From NCBI GenBank assembly GCA_018883305.1, contig VEQI01000251.1, positions 1 to 5,241 of the forward strand: a stretch of DNA of 5,241 nucleotides, written 5' to 3'. The notes beneath the pieces were generated by a model. The model had not been told where the DNA came from, did not search any database, and was given only the letters and a program-made list of their open reading frames with translations. Position numbers and translations under genes: made by a program. This document shows positions 1-5,190 of the stretch, one piece after another; position 1 is the stretch's first letter, and each line of letters begins with the position of its first letter. Origin of the DNA: Limnohabitans sp. GTDB taxonomy: Bacteria > Pseudomonadota > Gammaproteobacteria > Burkholderiales > Burkholderiaceae_C.

Positions 1-81
1 GTCCCAGCAGTTGGGTCCCCGCGAGGCCCCTTCCTGCGATGTAGTGCCGTCCTTCATGGCCGTCTCACGCCGGGATCAGCA

Positions 82-525
82 TTAACCGCCGTTACCCAAC
101 AGCTTCAGCACCGACTGCTGGCTGGTGTTGGCCTGCGCCAGCACCGCCGTCGCTGCTTGCTGCAGAATCTGGGCGCGGGCCAGGTCCGTGGAGGCCTTGG
201 CGTAATCCGCGTCCTCGATCTGGCTGCGAGAACTGGAGAGATTCATCGACACGTTGTTCAGGTTGTTGATCACGTGGTCGAGTCGGTTCATCACCGCACC
301 CATGGTGGCGCGAGTGGCGTTCACCTTGTCCATGGCGCCATCCAGCAAGGCCAGCACGGCTTGCGCACCTTCGCGGGTGTTGATGCGCACTGAACGGCTT
401 TCCACCGCCAGGTCCACGTCGCCGGTGATGTCACCCGTGATGGGGCCCTTTTTGCCGAAGTCGGCCAGGTCGATGGTGATGTACTGGTTGGCGCTGGCGC
501 CCACCTGGAAGGCCATGCGGCCCAC
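82..525 (-). other. Flagellin C-terminal D1/D0 domain (residues 1290-1436)
   Basis: The segment runs from FQVGASANQYITIDL (1295-1309) through TRATMGAVMNRLDHVINNL (1360-1378) and SRSQIEDADYAKAS (1388-1401) to ANTSQQSVLKLL (1421-1432), in the order seen in standard FliC. Just before it, FKEGSFGG and MDPPRVGR (1272-1292) form a D2-to-D1 transition like that of many polar flagellins. All conserved packing elements are present, so the protein should polymerise. Confidence 0.95.
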
Positions 526-3500
526 ACGCGGCGGATCCATGTCGGTACTGGCACGGCCACCGAAGCTGCCTTCCTTGAAACCCAGGTCACGGAAGTTGCT
601 GAGGGCACCAAAACCATCACCACCGGCGGTGATCACGATGGGACGGCCATCGCTGTTGAGGCTACTGGGGGTCAGGCCATCAGAACCAGGCAGCGTGGGA
701 AGCACGGGCGCGGCAGAGATCATGCGCACCGAACCGTAAACGGTCTTGATCCCCATGTAGCTCAAAGGTGCGTTGGCATTGCCCAGGACGGCAGCTTTGT
801 AAGCAGAGGTCAGGTTGACAGCGGTCACATCGGTCTTGCCAGCCGAGTTGGCGGTGACCGTGTTGATGGTCATGGTGGGCGAGGTTCCGGACGTTGCCGC
901 ACCGCGCACATCGAATGCTGAACCAGGCACCGAGGACGTGATGAGGATGGAGCCGTCCGAATAGGAGACTGCTCGCAGGTTCTTCAACGTACCGGAGTTG
1001 TTGATGGCGTCAGCCAGTTTTTGTGCTGCCGTGGCTGCCGTGGACATGTCGTTGCCGGCCGCGGACGTGGCCGTCACCGTGACGCCATTCACTGTCACCG
1101 TCACCGTGTCTGCAGCGGCGGCTGTACCACCCGTCAGCTGAATTTTGGTTTGCTGGGCCACTTCCCCGCCCTTGCTCAGGCCGAAGTCGGATGCATTGAG
1201 GTCTTGCACGCTGGAGTCAAACCATACCGACATATTGCGACCATCGGTGGTGGAGAGCGTGACACCCTGACCATTGTCCGTGGCAACCACACCATGCTGA
1301 CCCGTGCGCTGGTTGATGGCCGTGACCACCTTGGCGCGACGATCCGCGCCACCCTCGTTTTGGACAAAGTCGACATCAATCTTGACGCCATTGACGTACA
1401 GGGACTGCACGCCACTCACTGGTGCGTTGGTGGTGGTCACCGAACCCACGGACTCCGCCGGGTTTGCCACCGCCTTCACGCCTGTGAGGGTGGTGCTGTC
1501 ATTGATGGCCGCCGCGATGGCGATGGCGCTCGATGCAGGATCGCTGCTGGACACCAGGGTATTGGAGTTGGGGTCGTCGACATCGCGCGTGGCGCGAATG
1601 GGTACACCATTGATGACCAGGTCGCCCGTTGTCAGACTTTTGACATCCGCCACATGGCTGGGTTGTATTTCTGCGGTGCTGACCGCGCCGGTGGAGCCGG
1701 CGACAGGCACACTGGTGGCTGCCAGCGTGAAGGATGTGCCAGGCACACGAGAAGTCAGCACGATTTCACCGACATTGCTGCCACGGCTGGCAAACACGCT
1801 GGATGTGGTGTCATTGTTGATGTTTGTGATCAGCGTGCTGGTCACCGCTTGTGGGGTGCTGGTCGCAGCAGCTGTCACTGAATAAGACTTGCCATTGACC
1901 ACCACGGAGGTGACGTCACCCGTCAGGACCGTGCCGGTCAGATTGACGGTGTTGATTTGCGGGGTTGACGCATCCACCGGCGCACGTGCACTGGTGTTGA
2001 GTACGGCCTGGTTCTTGGTGTAATCACCACTGATCAGACCGGCGCGGCTGATGTCTCCACCCTGCACTGTCCCCAGAACCACCGGCGTCTGCACCTTGGA
2101 TTCCAGCGAAACGGTCGCGCTTTGCACGCCCTCACGCATACCGATGCGCTGACCGAAGGCCACGGCATTGGCGGGTGCAACAGCTTCAAAGCGAACTTCA
2201 ATGTTGCGGCCATCGGTGGCCACCAGTTGAATGCCTTTGGCATCCGAGCCTGTGTCAATCGCTTTCACACCCGTCTTGTCGCTGATGGCGTTGATGGCGT
2301 TGACGGTGTTTTGACGGGTAGCCTGGCTGTTGTTGAACACCGTGGTGATGTTGGCAGAGGCAAAGCCGTTGACGAACACCACGCCCGTGGCGATCGGCCC
2401 GTTGGTCATGCTCTGGCCGCTGTACACGTTGGCATTGACCTTGGCAAACACACCGGTGCCGGCGCGCTGCGTGGCGTATTCCTGGGTGGTGTTGACCACG
2501 CTGCCCAGGCCGGTGGCGCCGGGTTGCACGTCAATCTTGTCCACCTTGCCTTCAGAGGGCGCATAGCTGATGCTGATGGTGGATGAGCCGCTGGAGTAAG
2601 ACACGGTGCGACCACTGGAGCTGTCGAACTGTGAATTGCCCTTGAGGGCGGCGGCAATCTTGGCCGCAGCCAAGGCAGGCGTGCTCTCGGCACTCGTCAG
2701 CACCACGCTGACACCGCCCACCGTGATGGTGCCCACCTGGGGCGTTCCGCTGAAGGTCAGCGACTGAATTTCACCTTGTGTGGTGCCCTGGTCCACGGCC
2801 ACACGGTTGATGGCAGCGGCAATGGCAATGGCACTGCCTGACGCGTTGTTGCGGGGTGACAGCAGATCGTCTGCCGCAACCGACGGACCAACGCTCACGC
2901 CATTGATGGTGAGGTCACCCTCACGCATGGCGGGAATGCTGCCCTGCACGCCCACGGTCATGGTGAGCGCACGCGGCGTGGTGGTCAGGTCCAAATAGGC
3001 GCCGGTGGCGTCTTCGATCTGATAGGTCAAGTCGCCAGAAACCACTGAACCATTCGAGCCTGTGGTTTGAGAGAACGTGACCGTGGCCGGCTTGAGGCTG
3101 CTGAGCGAGCCGGTCATCTGAATTTGCTGGTTATCACTGTTGGTGAACACCGCCGTGATGGCGCTGCCAGCCGCGGCACCGGAGGGAATGCTGAACTCCA
3201 GTGAACCACTCTGCAAGAACTTGCCGGTGTTGGCAATGGCCTCCACCGCTTGCGTCACGGCTTCTCGAACCGTGGTGGCTTTGATGACAGTGGCGTTATC
3301 CGCCAGCATGTTGCCGCTTTTCACTTCAATGGCAGCGCGATCCACATTGCCATCAGCGCCACTGTAGGTCAGGCTGACAGTACCAGCGACCGTGATGTCC
3401 GTGACGTTGGTGTTGGCGGTGGTGCTGGTGAAAGTGACCGAGTTGGTGGCAGCAGCACCGGCAGTGAACCCGGCCAGGGCGCCACTGAATGTGCCTGAAC

Positions 3501-4392
3501 CTGCGGCAATGGTGCCTGCAGCATAAGCTGACGCCACCTGCGCACCCGTGAGGTCCGTTGCGGCGGTCAACGTTTTGCCAGCCACCGTCACCGACTGACC
3601 TTTCTTCATGTTGGCAAACGTCACCGCAGCGGACTCCGTGGTGGATGCGGTACCGTCAGTCGTCACCACATTGGGAACGACGTGCGAGGCGGTGACACCG
3701 TTGGCCACAAAGTTGGACGAGGTGTTGATGGTATTGACAATGCGATCTGCCGCTTGTGCCAGCGTCCGCTCCGAGCTGGTCATGGCAATGTCTTGACCAG
3801 CCACAGAAATGGTTCCCACTCCACCACTGGTGCCTGAGAGGTTGAACTGCTGAATCTCTCCCGCATCCGTGCCGGAGAATGATTTGGCCGTGGTGGGCTG
3901 AATGAACACATCGCCGAAATGCGTGTCAGATGTCACCTTGTACAGCGGCATCTCACCCACTTGCTGACCACCCTTGCCGTTCAGAACAGAGAAACCGTTC
4001 CATTCGGTGTTGTCGGCAATCTGGACAATTTGTTGTTTGAGCTGCTGGAACTCCAGGTCCAGATAGCTGCGATCCGCATTGCTGTTGGTGTCGTTGACCG
4101 CTTGAATGGCCAACTCACGCATGCGGGTCATCATGTCATTGATCTCACCGGTGGCGCCTTCAGCCGTCTGGATCAGGTTGATGGCATCGCCCGCGTTTCG
4201 CACCGCCTGGTTCAGGCTGCGGATCTGATGCGTCATGCGTGTCACGATGGACAAGCCAGCCGCGTCATCACGGGCGGAATTGATCCGCTTGCCGCTGGAC
4301 AACTGCTGCATGGCCACGCTCATGCTTCGATCCGTCGACTTCAAAGAAGCCTGCGAAAACAGCGCTTTCGAATTGGTATTGATAACTGCCAT
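82..4392 (-). CDS. fliC: Giant flagellin, filament subunit, with a large modular hypervariable region
   Basis: This is the subunit of the flagellar filament, exported through the flagellar type III apparatus and polymerised outside the cell. Residues 1-142 form the N-terminal D0/D1 helical domain, opening MAVINTN and including SSGKRINSARDDAAGL and MRELAIQAVNDT. Residues 1290-1436 form the C-terminal D1/D0 domain, with FQVGASANQ, SRSQIEDADYA and ANTSQQSVLKLL. Ordinary flagellins have roughly 270-550 residues, so 1436 is exceptional. The extra length is a Ser/Thr/Ala/Gly/Val-rich region (about 150-1290) made of paired repeat modules listed separately. The protein contains no cysteine and only two tryptophans (W131, W1057). 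No HExxH motif is present, so it is not a flagellinolysin-type protease flagellin. The start is fixed by the conserved N-terminus and by an AGGAG seven bases upstream; the stop is TAA. A sigma-54 promoter lies immediately upstream. The frame is intact. The family call is near certain; the symbol is generic, since the genome may encode several flagellins. Confidence 0.97.
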   Translation of the reverse strand: MAVINTNSKALFSQASLKSTDRSMSVAMQQLSSGKRINSARDDAAGLSIVTRMTHQIRSLNQAVRNAGDAINLIQTAEGATGEINDMMTRMRELAIQAVNDTNSNADRSYLDLEFQQLKQQIVQIADNTEWNGFSVLNGKGGQQVGEMPLYKVTSDTHFGDVFIQPTTAKSFSGTDAGEIQQFNLSGTSGGVGTISVAGQDIAMTSSERTLAQAADRIVNTINTSSNFVANGVTASHVVPNVVTTDGTASTTESAAVTFANMKKGQSVTVAGKTLTAATDLTGAQVASAYAAGTIAAGSGTFSGALAGFTAGAAATNSVTFTSTTANTNVTDITVAGTVSLTYSGADGNVDRAAIEVKSGNMLADNATVIKATTVREAVTQAVEAIANTGKFLQSGSLEFSIPSGAAAGSAITAVFTNSDNQQIQMTGSLSSLKPATVTFSQTTGSNGSVVSGDLTYQIEDATGAYLDLTTTPRALTMTVGVQGSIPAMREGDLTINGVSVGPSVAADDLLSPRNNASGSAIAIAAAINRVAVDQGTTQGEIQSLTFSGTPQVGTITVGGVSVVLTSAESTPALAAAKIAAALKGNSQFDSSSGRTVSYSSGSSTISISYAPSEGKVDKIDVQPGATGLGSVVNTTQEYATQRAGTGVFAKVNANVYSGQSMTNGPIATGVVFVNGFASANITTVFNNSQATRQNTVNAINAISDKTGVKAIDTGSDAKGIQLVATDGRNIEVRFEAVAPANAVAFGQRIGMREGVQSATVSLESKVQTPVVLGTVQGGDISRAGLISGDYTKNQAVLNTSARAPVDASTPQINTVNLTGTVLTGDVTSVVVNGKSYSVTAAATSTPQAVTSTLITNINNDTTSSVFASRGSNVGEIVLTSRVPGTSFTLAATSVPVAGSTGAVSTAEIQPSHVADVKSLTTGDLVINGVPIRATRDVDDPNSNTLVSSSDPASSAIAIAAAINDSTTLTGVKAVANPAESVGSVTTTNAPVSGVQSLYVNGVKIDVDFVQNEGGADRRAKVVTAINQRTGQHGVVATDNGQGVTLSTTDGRNMSVWFDSSVQDLNASDFGLSKGGEVAQQTKIQLTGGTAAAADTVTVTVNGVTVTATSAAGNDMSTAATAAQKLADAINNSGTLKNLRAVSYSDGSILITSSVPGSAFDVRGAATSGTSPTMTINTVTANSAGKTDVTAVNLTSAYKAAVLGNANAPLSYMGIKTVYGSVRMISAAPVLPTLPGSDGLTPSSLNSDGRPIVITAGGDGFGALSNFRDLGFKEGSFGGRASTDMDPPRVGRMAFQVGASANQYITIDLADFGKKGPITGDITGDVDLAVESRSVRINTREGAQAVLALLDGAMDKVNATRATMGAVMNRLDHVINNLNNVSMNLSSSRSQIEDADYAKASTDLARAQILQQAATAVLAQANTSQQSVLKLLGNGG
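889..1146 (-). repeat. Module D copy 2 (residues 1083-1168)
   Basis: KIQLTGGTAAAADTV, TVTVNGVTVTATSA, LADAINNSGTLKN, SILITSSVPGSAFDVRGAATS. It follows module C copy 2 directly, just as D copy 1 follows C copy 1, so the C-D pair appears to have duplicated as a unit. Confidence 0.75.
1174..1416 (-). repeat. Module C copy 2 (residues 993-1073)
   Basis: SLYVNGVKIDVDF, VVTAINQRTGQHGVVAT, GVTLSTTDGRNMSVWF, then DFGLSKG. It is paired with copy 1 through the TDGRN core and the A-I-N-x-x-[ST]-x-x-x-G-V segment. The ending F-G-L is the standard flagellin form; copy 1 has F-G-Q. Confidence 0.8.
1468..1629 (-). repeat. Module B copy 2, flagellin-IN-like motif (residues 922-975)
   Basis: GDLVINGVPIRATRD, then SAIAIAAAIN and TGVKAVA. 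It is the fuller of the two copies, retaining the final T-G-V-K-A strand typical of flagellin IN motifs. It leads directly into module C copy 2. Confidence 0.85.
1708..1959 (-). repeat. Module D copy 1 (residues 812-895)
   Basis: INTVNLTGTVLTGDV, SVVVNGKSYSVTAAA, then a helix ending ITNINN, and IVLTSRVPGTSFTLAATS. It aligns with copy 2 over its full length, most clearly at V-N-G, I-N-N and L/I-T-S-x-V-P-G-[TS]-[SA]-F. It is a small alpha/beta module of unknown structure. Confidence 0.75.
2143..2391 (-). repeat. Module C copy 1 (residues 668-750)
   Basis: VVFVNGFASANI, VNAINAISDKTGVKAI, GIQLVATDGRNIEVRFE, then AFGQRIG. The G-[IV]-x-L-x-[AT]-T-D-G-R-N-[IM]-x-V-x-F core is shared with copy 2 and is a familiar element of flagellin D2-type regions. 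Two exact 9-base units (2283-2300) plus one imperfect unit encode the A-I-N-A-I stretch. Confidence 0.8.
2518..2778 (-). repeat. Module A copy 2 (residues 539-625), uninterrupted
   Basis: It reads GEIQSLTFSGT, VGTITVGGVSV, TSAESTPALAAAKI, then SISYAPSEGKVDKIDV. It aligns with A copy 1 in its front part (178-240) and with residues 338-357 at its back. The shared signature is GEIQ-x(4)-SGT, VGTI-x-V-x-G, LTS-x-E-x-T, and S/T-Y-x-x-x-x-G-x-V-D. It directly follows module B copy 1. Confidence 0.75.
2806..2922 (-). repeat. Module B copy 1, flagellin-IN-like motif (residues 491-529)
   Basis: GDLTINGVSVG begins the module and SAIAIAAAIN ends it. This is the flagellin/hook IN-type pattern: a beta strand with x-I-N-G-V, then a helix of A-I-A-x-A-I-N type. 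It is common in the variable region of larger flagellins and flagellar hook-associated proteins. Confidence 0.8.
3385..3666 (-). repeat. Segment splitting module A copy 1 (residues 243-336), adhesin-repeat-like
   Basis: The segment runs from VTTDGTAS through VTFANMKKGQSVTVAGKTL and ends in FTSTTANTNVTDITVAG. The pattern (V-T-F, G-Q-S-V-T-V, A-A-Q-V-A-type helix, S-G-T-F-S-G, then F-T-S-T-T-x-N-T-N-V-T-D) is one I associate with tandem repeats of giant surface proteins and RTX-like adhesins, rather than with flagellins. It is absent from A copy 2, so it looks inserted. The recognition is from memory and was not searched. Confidence 0.55.
3673..3861 (-). repeat. Module A copy 1 (residues 178-240), front part
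   Basis: It opens GEIQQFNLSGT, continues VGTISVAGQDI, TSSERTLAQAADRI, and pairs with module A copy 2. The strand-strand-helix pattern (beta hairpin, then a helix that begins near T-L-A-Q-A-A) suggests a small alpha/beta fold. The expected back part, TYSGADGNVDRAAIEV, follows only after a ~95-residue interruption, at residues 338-357. Confidence 0.75.
3967..4392 (-). other. Flagellin N-terminal D0/D1 domain (residues 1-142)
   Basis: This is the conserved helical domain that forms the filament core with the C-terminal domain and carries the export information. Landmarks are MAVINTN at the start, SSGKRINSARDDAAGL (32-47), IQTAEGATGEINDMM (74-88), MRELAIQAVNDTNS (91-104) and NTEWNGFSVLNG (128-139). 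Length and motif order are those of an ordinary flagellin, so the core is not altered by the giant insertion. The RELAIQ segment corresponds to the part of D1 recognised by TLR5 in pathogen flagellins. Confidence 0.95.
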
Positions 4393-4399
4393 TTCTATT

Positions 4400-4404
4400 C
4401 TCCT
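4400..4404 (-). promoter_or_regulatory. Ribosome binding site of the giant flagellin
   Basis: The minus strand reads AGGAG, followed by seven bases and then the ATG at 4392-4390. The strong site and good spacing fit a highly expressed structural protein and confirm the start, which also agrees with the conserved flagellin N-terminus. Confidence 0.9.
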
Positions 4405-4437
4405 GACCTACTCGGCCGTTCAAAACTTCAACATTTC

Positions 4438-4455
4438 TAGCAAACGGCGTGCCAA
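4438..4455 (-). promoter_or_regulatory. Sigma-54 (RpoN) -24/-12 promoter of the giant flagellin
   Basis: Read on the minus strand the site is TTGGCACG, four bases (CCGT), then TTGCTA. This matches the sigma-54 consensus TGGCACG-N4-TTGCW at every defined position. The invariant GG (4453-4452) and GC (4441-4440) are separated by the required 10 bases. The start of transcription is expected near 4428, giving a leader of about 36 nt before the ATG at 4392, with the ribosome binding site well placed in it. Sigma-54 promoters need an AAA+ enhancer-binding activator such as FleQ/FlrC/FlgR-type flagellar regulators, so expression should be tied to a flagellar checkpoint. No comparably good sigma-28 site was found in the spacer. 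Confidence 0.88.
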
Positions 4456-4470
4456 ATATTTGTCGACATG

Positions 4471-4498
4471 TTGAATCAGGTTCTGCCTGAGTTTTCGA
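4471..4498. promoter_or_regulatory. Dyad upstream of the flagellin sigma-54 promoter, possible activator site
   Basis: The inverted repeat TCAGG (4476-4480), five bases, CCTGA (4486-4490) is flanked by TTGAA on the left (4471-4475) and TTCGA on the right (4494-4498). Its left edge is about 15 bp upstream of the -24 element, roughly 43 to 70 bp upstream of the predicted start. A dyad of similar layout lies upstream of the TPR promoter. Binding of a regulator is inference; short dyads arise by chance. Confidence 0.35.
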
Positions 4499-4549
4499 CC
4501 GATGGACGCATACATAAGGGTGCCGGTGGCAATCTTTTGACAGCTGGGT

Positions 4550-4570
4550 GGCAAGCGGTTGCCGCTTGCC
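4550..4570. repeat. Perfect 9-bp inverted repeat after the TPR gene (hairpin or regulator site)
   Basis: GGCAAGCGG (4550-4558) and CCGCTTGCC (4562-4570) are perfect reverse complements around a three-base loop. In a minus-strand transcript it starts 20 nt beyond the TPR stop codon. No T-run follows on either strand, so it is not a canonical intrinsic terminator. A further AAGCGG at 4575-4580 can pair with the same CCGCTT (4562-4567), giving an alternative stem, and a GGCCATGGCC palindrome lies at 4579-4588. The repeat lies about 120-140 bp upstream of the predicted flagellin transcription start, where sigma-54 enhancer sites often occur. Possible roles are transcript-end stabilisation, a poor terminator, or an activator site; sequence alone does not decide. 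Confidence 0.6.
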
Positions 4571-4590
4571 GCTCAAGCGGCCATGGCCAC

Positions 4591-5055
4591 TCAGTGCGAC
4601 TGCTCGCTGCCGGCAACGGCGGCGCTGTAATCTTCCAGAGCCAGGCTTTCTGCCACCAGCTCCAGCTGATCCGGGTACATGGCCAGGCCGATGCGAACCA
4701 CTTCCAGCGCACGGGCCGGCTCCAGGTTGCAACGCAGGGCACGAACCAGCATCACCAGGGTGAAAGGCTGGGTGTTTTCGCCTTGAATCGTGATGAGTTC
4801 GCTCAGCAGCTCAATGGCTTGCGCCCACTCTTGACGCATGATGCACAGCAGGCCACCAATGGCCAGCATGTCTTCGCTGTTGGGATACAGGCTCAGACCG
4901 GCATCGCCCAGCGCGTGCGCCAGATCCATTTGCTCGGTGGACACCAGTTGCTGGATGGACTCACGGATCTCTGCCGGAGTAAAGCGGCTGATAACGTGGG
5001 GCTGCAGCAGGCTACCGGTTGCCGCTTGATCCATGAGGACTTGAATGAGGGACAT
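4591..5055 (-). CDS. Small TPR-repeat protein, LcrH/SycD-like; candidate flagellin chaperone
   Basis: This is a 154-residue, mostly helical, probably cytoplasmic protein; no signal peptide or membrane segment is evident. It carries about three TPR-like helical hairpins (roughly residues 42-75, 76-110 and 111-142). The clearest sign is an internal repeat: GLSLYPNSEDMLA at 53-65 and GLAMYPDQLELVA at 123-135, exactly 70 residues apart, as expected for two 34-35-residue repeats. EWAQAIELL (76-84) matches the first helix of a TPR. Length and triple-TPR build resemble type III secretion chaperones of the LcrH/SycD class, which bind export substrates before secretion. The gene lies 198 bp upstream of the giant flagellin on the same strand and has its own sigma-54-type promoter and an AGGAG five bases before the ATG. 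That it serves the flagellin is inference from context. It could instead be a regulator or a general TPR adaptor. It is not recognisably FliS, which is a helical bundle without TPRs. Confidence 0.85.
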   Translation of the reverse strand: MSLIQVLMDQAATGSLLQPHVISRFTPAEIRESIQQLVSTEQMDLAHALGDAGLSLYPNSEDMLAIGGLLCIMRQEWAQAIELLSELITIQGENTQPFTLVMLVRALRCNLEPARALEVVRIGLAMYPDQLELVAESLALEDYSAAVAGSEQSH

Positions 5056-5060
5056 GGGGA

Positions 5061-5065
5061 CTCCT
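5061..5065 (-). promoter_or_regulatory. Ribosome binding site of the TPR gene
   Basis: The minus strand reads AGGAG, then five bases (TCCCC), then the ATG at 5055-5053. It supports this start for the 154-residue reading frame. Confidence 0.8.
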
Positions 5066-5109
5066 GTGGGTTGTGAAGGAGTGGCGGGTTTGCCACATGT
5101 CGATAACCA

Positions 5110-5126
5110 AGCAAGATACTTGCCAA
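5110..5126 (-). promoter_or_regulatory. Sigma-54 (RpoN) -24/-12 promoter of the TPR gene
   Basis: On the minus strand the site reads TTGGCAAG, four bases (TATC), then TTGCT. It matches the consensus TGGCACG-N4-TTGCW except for A in place of C in the -24 element. The GG (5124-5123) and GC (5112-5111) have the exact 10-base separation. The predicted start is near 5099, giving a leader of about 44 nt to the ATG at 5055. The close match to the flagellin promoter suggests the two genes share an activator. Confidence 0.8.
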
Positions 5127-5155
5127 CACCAAAACATCCCCCATGAGCGCTTCAA

Positions 5156-5189
5156 TTCAACTGAGCCACGCCATTGGCTCAAGTTCGAA
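5156..5189. promoter_or_regulatory. Dyad upstream of the TPR-gene sigma-54 promoter, possible activator site
   Basis: TGAGCCA (5162-5168) and TGGCTCA (5175-5181) form a perfect 7-bp inverted repeat around six bases. Flanks TTCAA (5156-5160) and TTCGAA (5184-5189) extend the symmetry imperfectly. The dyad lies about 60-80 bp upstream of the predicted start near 5099, a plausible enhancer position for a sigma-54 promoter. No T-run follows, so a terminator for an upstream gene is less likely. Confidence 0.4.
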
Positions 5190-5190
5190 A

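Noticed and set aside
1..81. Possible terminator or start of a next gene after the flagellin
   Set aside because: An imperfect hairpin (13-30, one mismatch) has no T-run after it. A minus-strand ATG at 58-56 gives an open 19-codon frame to the window edge, but no ribosome site precedes it. Neither can be supported in 81 bp.
1021..1881. Long plus-strand open frame of 286 codons opposite the flagellin
   Set aside because: It lies wholly antisense to a certain gene, its translation is rich in His, Cys, Arg and Gly with no recognisable motif, and no ribosome site supports it. It reflects the codon bias of the GC-rich flagellin gene.
1909..1920. 12-bp palindrome GGTGACGTCACC inside the flagellin
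   Set aside because: It encodes ordinary residues (around GDVTSV, 825-830) deep within the coding region. One 12-bp palindrome in 5 kb is not surprising.
4411..4437. Possible sigma-28 promoter (minus-strand GCCGAGTA) just before the flagellin
   Set aside because: The -10 match is partial, no good -35 lies at the right distance, and the start would fall almost on the ribosome site. The sigma-54 site is far better.
3919..4440. Plus-strand open frame of 173 codons across the flagellin N-terminus and promoter
   Set aside because: It is antisense to the most conserved part of the flagellin and to its sigma-54 promoter, and resembles no family I know.
5099..5106. Plus-strand GTCGATAA resembling a sigma-28 -10 element
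   Set aside because: No TAAA-type -35 sequence lies 11 bases upstream, it points away from both genes, and no gene follows on that strand.
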